Below are positions 51,357 through 64,000 of a stretch of DNA of 64,000 nt, piece by piece. Source of the DNA: an uncultured Brachybacterium sp. (lineage in GTDB: Bacteria; Actinomycetota; Actinomycetes; Actinomycetales; Dermabacteraceae); NCBI RefSeq assembly GCF_947500705.1, contig NZ_CANMSY010000001.1:186001-250000 (forward strand), given 5' to 3'. The notes beneath the pieces are model-generated. The model did no database searches, was not told the DNA's origin, and saw only the letters and a list, made by a program, of their open reading frames with translations. Numbering within the stretch: position 1 is the stretch's first letter; every line of letters begins with the position of its first letter. A program made the translations under genes and the position numbers.

Positions 51357-51579
51357 GGGGACCTCTTTCATCCTTGAAAGGGCCGGGGGACGCCACGCGG
51401 CGTGCACTCCCGACGGGTGGTAGGCGTCAGACTACGTCCTCAGGAGCGAGTTCTCGGACATCTGATGTCTTCTTCATGTCACGTTTCCATATACCTGCTC
51501 CGGATCTTTCTCGCGGTGTCCTCACGCCGCGTCCTGGAAGCTTCCGGGCGTCATCCAGCAGACGTGCGGAGGGCTGGAT

Positions 51580-51585
51580 TACGGT
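51580..51585 (+). promoter_or_regulatory. TACGGT -10 box, leaderless type
   Basis: TACGGT, then GTCCCC (6 nt), then ATG 51592. Same layout as several other monocistronic genes in the window. Confidence 0.5.
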
Positions 51586-51591
51586 GTCCCC

Positions 51592-52542
51592 ATGAGCCAG
51601 CCCCTGCAGTCCCGACAGTCCGCCTCTCCGCTGACGGCGCGCCTCTACGATCTCGAGTACCCACGCTCCCTCGGGGTGTACAACACCTATCAAGAGGTGC
51701 AGTCCGTCGTGGACACCCTGGCCGACAATCAGTTCCCGGTCCAGAGCACGCTGATCGTGGGCACGGATCTGAAGCTGATGGAGCGCGTCACCGGCCGGAA
51801 GACCTGGCCCCGGGTGATCGGGCAGGGAGTGCTGTCGGGCTTGTGGATGGGCCTGTTCCTGGGGCTGCTCCTGATGCTGCTGAACCCGGGCAACCTCATG
51901 ATCGTGCTGACCAGCGTCCTGATGGGCATGGTGTTCTTCACCGTCTGGTCCGTGATCGGCTATGCGACGACTGGCGGCAAGCGAGACTTCACCTCGATGA
52001 CCTCGACCATCCCGATGCAGTACGAGCTGCTGGTCGAGCACAAGCATGCCGCGCAGGCCCGCCAGATCCTGGCTGACTCCGGAGCGGGCCCCGTTCCCAC
52101 CGATGCCTCCCTCTCGGTGATGGCTCCGACGCACGGGCATTCTCCGCTCCCCCACACGGGCGCCCCCTCGAGCGGTGGCCAGCAGTTCGGAGCGCGCGCT
52201 CCGCAGCCCGGTGCCCACGCTCCGCAGCCCGGTGCGCACGTGCCTGGAGCCCCCGCTCGGCCCAGCTACGGACAGCCTGCCTCGGGGGCATCGCCCGCCC
52301 AGGGAGAAGCTCGCAGCCCCCGCCCAAGCTTCGGGAAGCCGGCCGGCACGCCCCTGCACGAGCAGTCGTCCACGCCGCCGACCCCGCACTCCGCCCCCGC
52401 CTCCGGCAGCTTCGGAGCGACGGCCCCGACCCCCGGTCCGGGCGAAGGACAGCAGTCCCCTGCGTCCGGCGGTCCTCAGGGCAGTGCGGAGCAGACCGCC
52501 CGCCCGCAGGAGAGCGACCGGGACGGTGACGCTCCGCGCTGA
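51592..52542 (+). CDS. membrane protein with general stress protein 17M-like domain and Pro-rich tail
   Basis: 316 residues. Residues ~27-65 form the GSP17M-like domain ([40 protein letters not shown]), then two membrane helices ([16 protein letters not shown] and [20 protein letters not shown]), a short domain ending [20 protein letters not shown], and ~150 residues rich in Pro, Gly, Ser and Ala with APQPGAH repeated. The tail is probably disordered. Related proteins are common in Micrococcales; function unknown. Convergent with tuf, and closed by a strong terminator. Confidence 0.78.
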   Translation: MSQPLQSRQSASPLTARLYDLEYPRSLGVYNTYQEVQSVVDTLADNQFPVQSTLIVGTDLKLMERVTGRKTWPRVIGQGVLSGLWMGLFLGLLLMLLNPGNLMIVLTSVLMGMVFFTVWSVIGYATTGGKRDFTSMTSTIPMQYELLVEHKHAAQARQILADSGAGPVPTDASLSVMAPTHGHSPLPHTGAPSSGGQQFGARAPQPGAHAPQPGAHVPGAPARPSYGQPASGASPAQGEARSPRPSFGKPAGTPLHEQSSTPPTPHSAPASGSFGATAPTPGPGEGQQSPASGGPQGSAEQTARPQESDRDGDAPR

Positions 52543-52555
52543 CCGGGTCCGGCTC

Positions 52556-52609
52556 GAGGAAGGCCCCCGCACCCGCATGAAGTCCATGCATGGTGCGGGG
52601 GCCTTCCTC
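52556..52609 (+). terminator. terminator of the GSP17M-like gene
   Basis: A perfect 18-bp stem (GAGGAAGGCCCCCGCACC and its complement) whose 18-nt loop contains a further 5-bp stem (GCATG/CATGC). It begins 14 bp after the stop codon. Confidence 0.85.
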
Positions 52610-52721
52610 TGCCCGGGGCTGCCCGGGCAGGCCCCTCCGCCCGGCGGCGCCGCAGCCATCCCGCGGCGTGCACCTCACGGCACCTCCGGCCACCGCCGGC
52701 TCGCGGGGGCTGCACGGACAC

Positions 52722-52765
52722 GACGAAGGACCCCGCACCGGTCACCCCGGTGCGGGGTCCTCGTC
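52722..52765 (-). terminator. terminator of tuf
   Basis: A 15-bp perfect stem (AGGACCCCGCACCGG and its complement) with a 5-nt loop, extended by 4 outer pairs after a bulged A. 55 bp beyond tuf. Its core GACCCCGCACC is close to the GCCCCCGCACC of the neighbouring terminator. Confidence 0.8.
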
Positions 52766-52819
52766 GCTCAGCTCACGCGGAGCGAATGCCTCACGGCTGC
52801 GGGGTCTCCCCCGCGGCGA

Positions 52820-54007
52820 TCACTTGGTGATCTTGGTGACGCGGCCGGAGCCCACGGTGCGGCCACCCTCACGGATGGCGAAGCCGAGGCCCTCCTCCAT
52901 GGCGATCGGCTGGATCAGCTCGACCGTCATCTCGGTGTTGTCGCCGGGCATGACCATCTCGGTGCCCTCGGGCAGCGTGATGACGCCGGTGACGTCGGTG
53001 GTGCGGAAGTAGAACTGCGGGCGGTAGTTCGAGTAGAACGGGTTGTGACGCCCGCCCTCGTCCTTGGACAGGATGTAGACCTGCGCCTCGAAGTTCGTGT
53101 GGGGGGTGATGGTGCCGGGCTTGGCGACGACCTGGCCGCGCTCGACGTCCTCACGCTTGGTGCCACGCAGCAGCAGACCGCAGTTCTCGCCGGCCCATGC
53201 TTCGTCCATCTGCTTGTGGAACATCTCGATACCCGTGACGATCGTCTTCTGCGGGTCACGGATGCCGAGGATCTCGACCTCGGAGTTGATCGAGAGCTTG
53301 CCGCGGTCGACCTTGCCGGTGACGACGGTGCCACGACCCTGGATCGTGAAGACGTCCTCGATCGGCATCAGGAAGGCCTGGTCGAGATCGCGGACGGGGT
53401 CCGGGATGGACTCATCCACGGCCTCCATGAGCTCTTCGATCTTCTTGACCCACTTCTCGTCACCCTCGAGGGCCTTGAGAGCGGAGACCTGGATGACCGG
53501 CGCGTCCTCATCGAAGCCCTGAGCGCCCAGCATCTCGCGGACCTCCATCTCGACGAGCTCGAGGATCTCCTCGTCGTCGACCATGTCGGACTTGTTGAGA
53601 GCGGCGAGCAGGTAGGGAACGCCGACCTGCTTGGCGAGCAGGACGTGCTCACGGGTCTGAGCCATCGGGCCGTCGGTGGCGGCGACCACGAGGATCGCAC
53701 CGTCCATCTGAGCGGCGCCGGTGATCATGTTCTTCACGTAGTCGGCGTGCCCGGGGGCGTCGACGTGCGCGTAGTGACGCTTGTCGGTCTCGTACTCGAT
53801 GTGCGAGACGTTGATCGTGATGCCGCGCTGCTTCTCCTCGGGCGCGTTGTCGATCGTGTCGAAGTCACGCTTCTGGTTGACCTCGGGGAACTTGTCGTAC
53901 AGAACCTTCGAGATCGCAGCACTCAGCGTGGTCTTGCCGTGGTCGACGTGACCGATGGTGCCGATGTTGACGTGCGGCTTGGTCCGCTCGAACTTGGCCT
54001 TCGCCAT
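52820..54007 (-). CDS. tuf: elongation factor Tu
   Basis: 395 residues. GTP-binding elements: [10 protein letters not shown] (~19), [12 protein letters not shown] (~84) and [10 protein letters not shown] (~137); switch 1 has [14 protein letters not shown]. Domains 2 and 3 are complete to the end. Delivers aminoacyl-tRNA to the A site. A strong TAGGAGGACACC ribosome site precedes ATG 54007. The threonine in the switch region and kirromycin-contact residues look ordinary. Confidence 0.98.
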   Translation of the reverse strand: MAKAKFERTKPHVNIGTIGHVDHGKTTLSAAISKVLYDKFPEVNQKRDFDTIDNAPEEKQRGITINVSHIEYETDKRHYAHVDAPGHADYVKNMITGAAQMDGAILVVAATDGPMAQTREHVLLAKQVGVPYLLAALNKSDMVDDEEILELVEMEVREMLGAQGFDEDAPVIQVSALKALEGDEKWVKKIEELMEAVDESIPDPVRDLDQAFLMPIEDVFTIQGRGTVVTGKVDRGKLSINSEVEILGIRDPQKTIVTGIEMFHKQMDEAWAGENCGLLLRGTKREDVERGQVVAKPGTITPHTNFEAQVYILSKDEGGRHNPFYSNYRPQFYFRTTDVTGVITLPEGTEMVMPGDNTEMTVELIQPIAMEEGLGFAIREGGRTVGSGRVTKITK

Positions 54008-54096
54008 GATGGTGTCCTCCTAGGACTTCTAATCGTGGTACTTCTGGATCGGGATCGGATCCCGCCTCGGCGAGGCGGAGCTCCGAAGGAAGCGGT

Positions 54097-54132
54097 GGGG
54101 GAAGCAGGAGAAGGAGCCTACCTGCTTCCCCC
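54097..54132 (-). other. hairpin in the fusA-tuf spacer
   Basis: A perfect 12-bp stem (GGGGGAAGCAGG and its complement) with a 12-nt loop lies just after fusA, followed toward tuf by a second small stem (CGCCTC-GGC-GAGGCG). It may be a partial terminator or processing site; tuf could then have its own promoter in this 131-bp spacer. Confidence 0.6.
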
Positions 54133-54138
54133 GACTCC

Positions 54139-56286
54139 TCACTCGCCCCGGGTCTTTGCGATGATCTCGTCCGCGATGCTGGACGGGACCTCCGAGTAGC
54201 TGTCGAACTGCATGGTGTACATCGCACGACCCTGGGTCTTGGACCGCAGGTCGCCGACATAGCCGAACATCTCCGACAGCGGGACGAGAGCACGGACGAT
54301 CTTGACCCCGCTCGCGTCCTCCATCGACTGGATCTGACCTCGCCGGGAGTTCAGATCGCCGATGACATCTCCCATGTACTCCTCAGGAGTACGGACCTCG
54401 ACGTCCATGAGGGGCTCGAGGAGGACCGGCTGCGCCTTGCGCAGGGCCTCCTTGGCCGCCATGGAACCGGCGATCTTGAACGCCATCTCCGAGGAGTCGA
54501 CGTCGTGGTATGCGCCGTCGAGCAGGGAGGCCTTGACGTTCACGACCGGGTAGCCGGCCAGGATGCCGGAGCCCAGGGCGCTCTGGATGCCCGCGTCCAC
54601 GCTCGGGATGTACTCGCGCGGGATGCGGCCGCCGGTGACCTTGTTCTCGAACTCGTAGAACACGCCGTCCTCGGCATCGGTCAGCGGCGCGAAGGTCACC
54701 TGGATCTTCGCGAACTGGCCGGAGCCGCCGGTCTGCTTCTTGTGGGTGAAGTCGTACTTCTCCACCGTCCGCTTGATCGTCTCGCGGTAGGCCACCTGCG
54801 GCTTGCCGATGTTGGCCTCGACGTTGAACTCGCGACGCATACGGTCCACGAGGATGTCGAGGTGCAGCTCGCCCATGCCCTTGATGACGGTCTGGCCGGT
54901 CTCCTCGTCCTGCTCCACCTGGAAGGTCGGATCCTCCTTGGCGAGCTTCTGGATGGCCACACCCAGCTTCTCCTGGTCGCTCTTGGTCTTCGGCTCGATG
55001 GCGACCGAGATGACCGGCTCCGGGAAGCTCATGGACTCCAGCTGGACCGGGTTCGCCGGATCAGCGAGCGTGTCGCCCGTCGTGGTGTCCTTGAGGCCGA
55101 TGAAGGCGTAGATGTGGCCCGCGAAGGCCTCCTCCACCGGGTTCTCCTTGTTGGAGTGCATCTGGAAGAGCTTGCCGACGCGCTCCTTCTTGCCGGTCGT
55201 GGTGTTCAGGATCTGATCGCCCTGCTTCACCTGACCGGAGTAGACGCGCACATAGGTCAGCGAACCGAAGAACGGATGCGCAGCGACCTTGAAGGCGAGC
55301 GCCGAGAAGGGCTCGTTCCAGTCGGGCTTGCGGATGATCTCGGTCTCCTCGTCGCCCGGCTTGTGACCCACCATCGGGGGCACGTCGAGCGGAGAGGGCA
55401 GGTAGTCCACCACACCGTTGAGCATGAGCTGGACGCCCTTGTTCTTGAAGGCGGTGCCGCAGAAGACCGGGTAGGCCTCGGAGTTGACGGTCATGGCACG
55501 GATGCCGGCCTTGAGCTCGTCGATCGTGAGGTCGGTGTCCTCGAGGTACTTCTCCATGAGCTCCTCGGAGCTCTCGGCGACGTCCTCGACCAGCTTGGCG
55601 CGGTACTCGTCGACCGTGTCCTGGAGCTCCGCGGGGATCGGGATCTCGCGCTGCCACTGGCCGAGCGAGGGATCACCCTTCTTCGAGTTGATCGCCGGCA
55701 TGTCCTCTTCGAGGGTCTCGGGCCAGTCGTAGGCCTTCATCTCGACGAGGTCGACGATGCCGGTGAACTCGTGCTCCGAACCGATCGGGATCTGCATGAC
55801 CAGCGGCTTCGCTCCGAGGCGGTCCACGATGGTCTTGATGGTGAAGAAGAAGTCGGCGCCGAGCTTGTCCATCTTGTTGACGAAGCAGATGCGGGGCACG
55901 TCGTACTTGTCGGCCTGGCGCCAGACGGTCTCCGACTGGGGCTCCACGCCCTCCTTGCCGTCGAACACTGCGACAGCGCCGTCCAGCACGCGCAGCGAAC
56001 GCTCCACCTCGACGGTGAAGTCGACGTGGCCGGGGGTGTCGATGATGTTGATCTGGCTGTCGTGCCAGTAGCAGGTCGTCGCGGCCGACGTGATCGTGAT
56101 GCCGCGCTCCTTCTCCTGCTCCATCCAGTCCATCGTGCCGGCGCCGTCGTGGGTCTCGCCCATCTTGTAGTTCACGCCGGTGTAGAAGAGGATGCGCTCG
56201 GTCGTGGTGGTCTTGCCAGCATCGATGTGAGCCATGATGCCGATATTGCGGACCTTGTTCAGGTCGCTGAGCACGTCAAGTGCCAC
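54139..56286 (-). CDS. fusA: elongation factor G
   Basis: 715 residues from GTG 56286 with AGAAAGG upstream. G domain: [15 protein letters not shown] (~19), [15 protein letters not shown] (~84) and [11 protein letters not shown] (~138); domains II-V follow, with domain [16 protein letters not shown]. Drives translocation. Third gene of the str operon. Confidence 0.98.
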   Translation of the reverse strand: MALDVLSDLNKVRNIGIMAHIDAGKTTTTERILFYTGVNYKMGETHDGAGTMDWMEQEKERGITITSAATTCYWHDSQINIIDTPGHVDFTVEVERSLRVLDGAVAVFDGKEGVEPQSETVWRQADKYDVPRICFVNKMDKLGADFFFTIKTIVDRLGAKPLVMQIPIGSEHEFTGIVDLVEMKAYDWPETLEEDMPAINSKKGDPSLGQWQREIPIPAELQDTVDEYRAKLVEDVAESSEELMEKYLEDTDLTIDELKAGIRAMTVNSEAYPVFCGTAFKNKGVQLMLNGVVDYLPSPLDVPPMVGHKPGDEETEIIRKPDWNEPFSALAFKVAAHPFFGSLTYVRVYSGQVKQGDQILNTTTGKKERVGKLFQMHSNKENPVEEAFAGHIYAFIGLKDTTTGDTLADPANPVQLESMSFPEPVISVAIEPKTKSDQEKLGVAIQKLAKEDPTFQVEQDEETGQTVIKGMGELHLDILVDRMRREFNVEANIGKPQVAYRETIKRTVEKYDFTHKKQTGGSGQFAKIQVTFAPLTDAEDGVFYEFENKVTGGRIPREYIPSVDAGIQSALGSGILAGYPVVNVKASLLDGAYHDVDSSEMAFKIAGSMAAKEALRKAQPVLLEPLMDVEVRTPEEYMGDVIGDLNSRRGQIQSMEDASGVKIVRALVPLSEMFGYVGDLRSKTQGRAMYTMQFDSYSEVPSSIADEIIAKTRGE

Positions 56287-56337
56287 GGGCTGTGCCTTTC
56301 TGGAGAACGGATGCTGGTGGAGCTGCCGAAGGACAGT

Positions 56338-56371
56338 CGGTGGGGTCCGCCCCTAGAGGCGGACCCCACCG
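56338..56371 (-). other. hairpin in the rpsG-fusA spacer
   Basis: A perfect 14-bp stem (CGGTGGGGTCCGCC and its complement) with a 6-nt loop, 5 bp after rpsG and 51 bp before fusA. Without a T tract it looks like an attenuating terminator inside the str operon. Confidence 0.7.
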
Positions 56372-56376
56372 CAGGA

Positions 56377-56847
56377 TCACCAGCGGTAGTGAGCGAAGGC
56401 GCGGTTGGACTCGGCCATCTTGTGGGTGTCCTCGCGGCGCTTGACAGCTGCACCGAGGCCGTTGGAGGCGTCGAGGATCTCGTTCATCAGACGCTCGGTC
56501 ATGGTGTTCTCACGACGGGCGCGGGAGTAGCTGACCAGCCAGCGCAGCGCCAGCGTGGTGGAGCGGCCGGGCTTGACCTCGATCGGCACCTGGTAGGTCG
56601 CGCCGCCGACTCGGCGGGAGCGGACCTCGAGGGAAGGCCGGATGTTGTCCAGAGCCTTCTTCAGGGTGACGACCGGATCCTGGCCGTTCTTCTCACGAGC
56701 GCCCTCGAGGGCGCCGTAGACGATGCCCTCGGCGACGGTCTTCTTGCCGTCCAGGAGGATCTTGTTGATGAGCTGCGTGACGATCGGCGACCCGAAGACG
56801 GGGTCGACGGCCAGCGGGCGCTTGGGAGCGGGGCCCTTACGAGGCAT
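56377..56847 (-). CDS. rpsG: 30S ribosomal protein S7
   Basis: 156 residues from ATG 56847 ([20 protein letters not shown]); its first base is shared with the rpsL stop (TAATG). [10 protein letters not shown]-type segment [20 protein letters not shown] near residue 80. Primary binder of the 16S 3' domain. Confidence 0.98.
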   Translation of the reverse strand: MPRKGPAPKRPLAVDPVFGSPIVTQLINKILLDGKKTVAEGIVYGALEGAREKNGQDPVVTLKKALDNIRPSLEVRSRRVGGATYQVPIEVKPGRSTTLALRWLVSYSRARRENTMTERLMNEILDASNGLGAAVKRREDTHKMAESNRAFAHYRW

Positions 56848-57221
56848 TACTTCTTCTCCTTCTTGGCGCCGTAGAGGGAGCGCGCCTGCTGGCGGCCCTT
56901 GACGGACTGGGTGTCCAGCGCGCCGCGAACGATCTTGTAGCGCACACCGGGGAGGTCCTTCACACGACCGCCGCGGACGAGCACGATCGAGTGCTCCTGG
57001 AGGTTGTGGCCCTCGCCGGGGATGTAGGCGCTGACCTCGATGCCGGTCGACAGCCGCACACGCGCGATCTTGCGCAGCGCGGAGTTCGGCTTCTTGGGGG
57101 TCTGGGTGTAGACGCGGGTGCAGACACCGCGGCGCTGGGGCGAACCCTGGAGCGCGGGCGTCTTGGAGGAGGACGAACGAGCGTCCCGCCCCTTGCGCAC
57201 CAACTGCTGAATCGTGGGCAC
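56847..57221 (-). CDS. rpsL: 30S ribosomal protein S12
   Basis: 124 residues. The decoding-site loops are wild type for streptomycin sensitivity: Lys43 in [12 protein letters not shown] and Lys88 in [15 protein letters not shown] 57221 has GGAAGAGAAAC upstream. First gene of the str operon (rpsL-rpsG-fusA-tuf); promoter expected in 57222-57560. Confidence 0.98.
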   Translation of the reverse strand: MPTIQQLVRKGRDARSSSSKTPALQGSPQRRGVCTRVYTQTPKKPNSALRKIARVRLSTGIEVSAYIPGEGHNLQEHSIVLVRGGRVKDLPGVRYKIVRGALDTQSVKGRQQARSLYGAKKEKK

Positions 57222-57700
57222 AGTTTCTCTTCCTTGTCAGCCCTCGGAGCTGTTGGCACCGAAGGATCAACATCTTCGACCGCTTGCACGGTCGGCGACC
57301 CGATGTCCGCCGCCCCCATGGCCCGGGAGGCTTCGCGGATCGGCCCGCCCGACAGGTGATGGCACCCGCCGGACGTCCAGGAGGACCGTGATCGGTGCCC
57401 ACGGGCAGGAGGCCGGGCATGGCCACCCTTCCCACATTCGGGCACACCGCAAGGATCCGCTCCTCGCGGGGGACGTCCCCCGCGACCCCGAAAGGCCAGC
57501 GGGTCAGTCCCGGGTCACGACCAGAGGGCACTCCGGACGCATACGCAGTCTACTGAGATGCGCGGGATGCGGTCAAAGCTTCTCGGAGGTTCCGACGCAG
57601 ATCACATGACGCCACATGACCGCCGGCTCGCGCCGCAGCGGGGCGATCGGTTGTCGCGAGCGTCTCCGCAGGTCAGCCACGTGGGCACCGGACTGCACAA

Positions 57701-57814
57701 CCTGGAGGGCACCACGCATCCTGGAGGGCACCGCGCAGCCTGGGGGACGGAGCGCAGTCTGGAGGTCGGAGTGCAGCCTGGGGGACGGAGTGCAGTCTGG
57801 AGGACGGAGCGCCC
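57701..57814. repeat. 19-bp degenerate tandem repeat x6
   Basis: Six head-to-tail 19-bp units with consensus YCTGGRGG(R/T)CRSMGYGCAG at 57701, 57720, 57739, 57758, 57777 and 57796. The third and fifth units differ at one base and the second, fourth and sixth are more diverged, suggesting 38-bp higher-order duplication. Confidence 0.9.
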
Positions 57815-57822
57815 GCGCAGGA

Positions 57823-57853
57823 CGGGACCCCGAGCCAGGAGCTCGGGGTCCCG
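57823..57853 (-). terminator. terminator of the rpf gene
   Basis: A perfect 13-bp stem (CGGGACCCCGAGC and its complement) with a 5-nt loop, 71 bp beyond the rpf stop. Confidence 0.75.
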
Positions 57854-57924
57854 TGGAGGATCACGTCCTCAGCAGGTCGCTCGCGGGAGATCCTCCCGCC
57901 GGGCGCCCACTGCGTGGACCTCGC

Positions 57925-59223
57925 TCAGCGGATGCCGAGCTGGGAGGTGCAGGAGGGCCAGGCTCCCCAGCCCTGCGAGGCCTGGGTCTTCTTGGCGATG
58001 TCGATCTGCTGCGCGCGGGACGCGAGGTTGGCCTGGGGGGCGTACTTGCCTCCGCCGTAGGCCAGCCAGGTCGACTTCGAGAACTGCAGGCCGCCGTGGT
58101 AGCCGTTGCCGGTGTTGATGGACCAGTTGCCACCGGACTCGCACTGGGCGAGGCGATCCCACACGGAGCCCGACGGAGCAGTCGGCGCCGAGGCACCGGT
58201 GCTGCCGGAGGACTCGGAGGAGCTGCGCTCAGAGCTGCGAGTGGACTTGCTGTCGCTGCTGCGCTTCTCGCTGGAGGGCTTCTCGCTGGAGGGCTTCTCG
58301 CTGGAGGGCTTCTCGCTGGAGGGCTTCTCGCTGGAGGGCTTCTCGGAGGCCGCGGGCGCCTCCTGAACGGGCTCCGGCTTCGGGGCGGGCTTGGTGCCCT
58401 TGGCGACGACCTCGGTGACCGGCTCGGTGACGACGGTCTCGGACACCAGCTCCGACTCGGTGACCTCGCCGTCGACGGTCTTCTCCGCGAAGACCTTCTC
58501 GGTGGAGCCCGCCTTGCCCTCGGTGGTGGTCTTGGTCTTGCCCTCGAGCAGGGAGTCATCCTCGACGGTCTTCGTCTCGAACGGGATCTCCACCGTCTCG
58601 GTGCGCTCACCCTCGCGGACGCGCTGCACCGTGTGGGTCGCGCCGTCCTCGAGCAGGGTGTCGCGGGGGACGTCGGCGGTGTCGGTGTCCTCGATGTCGC
58701 CGAGCACCTTCTCCATCGCCTCGCCGACGGTCAGGGCGGTGACGTCGAAGGTGTCCTGGCCCTTCTGGCCGACGAAGGTGACGGTCTTGCTGGTGATGAC
58801 CTCGACCTCGCCGTTCGCGGCATCGAGCGAGGAGGTGGGCGCGGGGGTGATCCGTGCGCCCTCAGCCGCGAACTCGGTCTCCTCGAGAGCATCGGCCACG
58901 GTGTCCCCGGTGGTGAGCAGCTCCTGGGCGGCCCCGTCGATGGTGACGGTGACCGGGGTGCGCTGGATGACCTGGATGGCCATGCCGTCGGTGACGGCTT
59001 CCTCGAGGCCCGGCATCACCAGGTCGGTGTCCTTGACCTCGATGCCCTGGGCAGAGAGCAGATCCCCGACGGTGGGCTGCGAGAAGGTGCGCACCGAGGA
59101 GTTCTCGCCGTACACGCTGAGCTGTGCCTCGTTCGACATCGCGAAGGCGGTGCCTCCGCCGCCGATCGCGACGACGCAGACGGTCGCGGCTCCGATGATC
59201 CACGGGGTCTTCTTCACTGTCAC
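57925..59223 (-). CDS. resuscitation-promoting factor, RpfB type
   Basis: 432 residues from GTG 59223 with GAGGAAAAC upstream. A membrane anchor/signal (PWIIGAATVCVVAIGGGG, ~7-24) precedes ubiquitin-like DUF348 repeats (first NEAQLSVYGENSSVRTFSQP, second TPVTVTIDGAAQELLTTGDT), a G5 domain (DTLLEDGATHTVQRVREGER), a Ser/Glu/Lys/Pro linker with five KPSSE repeats, and the C-terminal Rpf lysozyme-like domain with catalytic Glu in WDRLAQCESGGNW and a final cysteine pair. Cleaves peptidoglycan glycan strands and promotes regrowth of dormant cells in mycobacteria. In M. tuberculosis rpfB is near ksgA; here it lies between rpsL and rpoC. Confidence 0.93.
   Translation of the reverse strand: MTVKKTPWIIGAATVCVVAIGGGGTAFAMSNEAQLSVYGENSSVRTFSQPTVGDLLSAQGIEVKDTDLVMPGLEEAVTDGMAIQVIQRTPVTVTIDGAAQELLTTGDTVADALEETEFAAEGARITPAPTSSLDAANGEVEVITSKTVTFVGQKGQDTFDVTALTVGEAMEKVLGDIEDTDTADVPRDTLLEDGATHTVQRVREGERTETVEIPFETKTVEDDSLLEGKTKTTTEGKAGSTEKVFAEKTVDGEVTESELVSETVVTEPVTEVVAKGTKPAPKPEPVQEAPAASEKPSSEKPSSEKPSSEKPSSEKPSSEKRSSDSKSTRSSERSSSESSGSTGASAPTAPSGSVWDRLAQCESGGNWSINTGNGYHGGLQFSKSTWLAYGGGKYAPQANLASRAQQIDIAKKTQASQGWGAWPSCTSQLGIR
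58271..58345 (-). repeat. 15-bp in-frame tandem repeat x5 in rpf linker
   Basis: Five perfect copies of CTGGAGGGCTTCTCG (plus strand), encoding SEKPS five times in the linker between G5 and the catalytic domain. Copy-number change would alter linker length by five residues per unit. Confidence 0.97.
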
Positions 59224-59698
59224 ACCTGTTTTCCTCGCCGCTGGCGGCGTTCGTGTTCCTTGAGCTCCGGGCCCCGAGGGCGGGGCCTGCAGCTCCGGCA
59301 CGAGCGCACCATCCGACGGAGGCGCGAGGGAAGGTCGCACGGGAACTGCCAGACGCCATCGTTTCCTTTTTGCCGTGACGACGAAAGGGGAACGGCGAGA
59401 CCTTGGGCAAGGGCCCGAGAGTTCTTTACCCTCCCGTGAACTTCCAGGTACGACAGGTCACTCCCCAGGGCGTTCCCGGCCCCTGCGCAGCGACCTGGAG
59501 CACATCGCTCCGGGCACATCTGCCCTGCGCGTCGGCGCAGCTGCCCCACCGCTGCCCTCCACGGCGGCGTCCGCGCCACGGGAACTAGGCTCCCTGCACG
59601 ACGCCGCGGGGCGGCCCCACAGATGTGGGACCGCCCCGCGGCGGATGGCGGCTCGGCTCCCCCGCCATGACAGCGGTGGACCGGACGCGTTCAGAGAC
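59224..59698. other. spacer between rpf and rpoC, rpf leader
   Basis: 475 bp without a supported gene. It holds the rpoC terminator and, toward rpf, its promoter and a leader of up to ~200 nt. I looked for the c-di-AMP (ydaO-type) riboswitch known before rpf genes in other actinobacteria and did not see its conserved cores. GGGTAAAGAA near 59425-59434 (minus strand) is a weak -10 candidate. Confidence 0.5.
59602..59643 (-). terminator. terminator of rpoB-rpoC
   Basis: A 13-bp perfect stem (CGCCGCGGGGCGG and its complement), one mismatch, five more pairs (CCCAC/GTGGG) and a 4-nt loop, 56 bp beyond rpoC. Confidence 0.85.
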
Positions 59699-63583
<3,885 letters not shown>

Positions 63584-63638
63584 AGGTGTCCTTCTCTCGA
63601 TCGGAAGAGTGGTGTCTGAGGGAACGGGGTCGAGGGCG

Positions 63639-63690
63639 GGGCTCAGGGGGCGGGAGCGGCATCACGCCGCTCCCCCACGGGCCTGAGCCC
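63639..63690 (-). other. two-tier hairpin in the rpoB-rpoC spacer
   Basis: An outer 9-bp stem (GGGCTCAGG with CCTGAGCCC) encloses an inner 9-bp stem (GGGAGCGGC with GCCGCTCCC) and a 5-nt loop. It begins 8 bp after the rpoB stop and may be an RNase site or partial terminator that balances beta and beta'. Confidence 0.65.
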
Positions 63691-63697
63691 GCGTCCC

Positions 63698-64000
63698 TCA
63701 GACCTCTTCGATGGAGCCGACGCCCTCGTGGGGCCGGCGGGACAGGTCGATGCCGAGCTCCTCCGCGGCGCGGAAGACCTCCTCGTCGCTCTCCTTGACG
63801 TCCTGTGCGGTGCCATCGCTGGACAGCACCTCGACGTTCAGGCAGAGGGACTGCATCTCCTTGAGGAGCACGCGGAAGGATTCCGGGATGCCGGGCTCGG
63901 GGATGTTCTCGCCCTTGACGATCGCCTCGTAGACCTTGACGCGGCCGGCGATGTCATCGGACTTGATGGTCAGCAGCTCCTGCAGGGCGTAGGCGGCGCC
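63698..64000 (-). CDS. rpoB: RNA polymerase subunit beta, C-terminal 100 residues
   Basis: Partial: the gene continues past the right edge. The visible end reads [20 protein letters not shown], then [20 protein letters not shown] and the terminus [14 protein letters not shown], the classic actinobacterial RpoB C-terminus that clamps beta'. TGA at 63700-63698. The rifampicin-binding region is outside the window. Confidence 0.97.
   Translation of the reverse strand, partial: GAAYALQELLTIKSDDIAGRVKVYEAIVKGENIPEPGIPESFRVLLKEMQSLCLNVEVLSSDGTAQDVKESDEEVFRAAEELGIDLSRRPHEGVGSIEEV

Larger units (their letters stand above)
57222..57924. other. spacer between rpsL and rpf gene
   Basis: 703 bp without a supported gene. 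It should hold the str operon promoter and leader, then a 19-bp repeat array and the rpf terminator (listed separately). CGCGGGGGACGTCCCCCGCG at about 57467-57486 is a perfect 10-bp palindrome that may be a hairpin or operator. No promoter boxes are convincing. Confidence 0.5.

Noticed and set aside
54505-56874. 789-codon open frame on the plus strand opposite fusA
   Set aside because: Antisense shadow of fusA with Asp/Leu/Val/Gly-rich content and no domain.
57673-57864. 63-codon minus-strand frame across the 19-bp repeats
   Set aside because: The translation follows the repeat only, has no ribosome site and runs into the rpf terminator.
59224-59450. c-di-AMP (ydaO-type) riboswitch before the rpf gene
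   Set aside because: Expected from other actinobacteria, but the conserved GGGGA-CC and GGGGTGAA cores were not found on the minus strand.

Overview
The window comes from a very GC-rich actinobacterium. Gene content, actinobacterial tails on several ribosomal proteins and the fatty-acid and thiamine modules fit Micrococcales, and the feel is closest to Dermabacteraceae/Brachybacterium; the genus is an inference, not a measurement. No tRNA, rRNA, CRISPR array, transposase, integrase or phage gene was found.

Most of the right half is the chromosomal transcription/translation supercluster on the minus strand. Read right to left it runs rpoB (partial), rpoC, an RpfB-like muralytic factor, rpsL-rpsG-fusA-tuf, then the S10 set (rpsJ-rplC-rplD-rplW-rplB-rpsS-rplV-rpsC-rplP-rpmC-rpsQ), the spc set (rplN-rplX-rplE-rpsN-rpsH-rplF-rplR-rpsE-rpmD-rplO-secY-adk-map) and the alpha set (infA-rpmJ-rpsM-rpsK-rpoA-rplQ). 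Two places where other actinobacteria are usually continuous are broken: a sugar ABC importer plus a stress-type membrane protein lie between tuf and rpsJ (47.9-52.5 kb), and a small plus-strand gene lies between rpsQ and rplN (41.2 kb).

The trio usually found just after rplQ (truA-rplM-rpsI) is at the extreme left (1-2.1 kb), about 28 kb away. The block between holds the purine genes purD-purC, purS-purQ and purL in three separate transcription units; a thiamine/HMP uptake operon (ykoF-ykoE-fused EcfA-EcfA-EcfT) under a TPP riboswitch; a methyltransferase plus metallo-hydrolase pair; an RsmC/RlmG-like rRNA methyltransferase with a pirin; a beta-lactamase-fold serine hydrolase; a TipA-type MerR regulator with an MmcQ/YjbR protein; a nucleoside hydrolase; a lipid cluster (MaoC hydratase, long FabG, thiolase, TetR, acyl-CoA dehydrogenase/oxidase); and a secreted amidase with three cell-wall-binding repeats.

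Three themes run across the window. (1) Many single genes have a TANNNT -10 box 6-7 nt before the start codon, the signature of leaderless mRNA, while operon-internal genes have Shine-Dalgarno sites or stop/start overlaps. (2) Short tandem repeats (6, 8, 15, 18 and 19 bp units) are frequent, mostly in gene-end spacers, and two sit inside genes (purD tail, rpf linker). (3) Strong GC hairpins occur both at operon ends and inside the ribosomal/RNAP operons (rpoB/rpoC, rpsG/fusA, fusA/tuf, rplO/secY, rpsK/rpoA), suggesting expression is stepped between essential genes. Ribosomal protein L4 carries an extra C-terminal domain, the most unusual protein feature seen.
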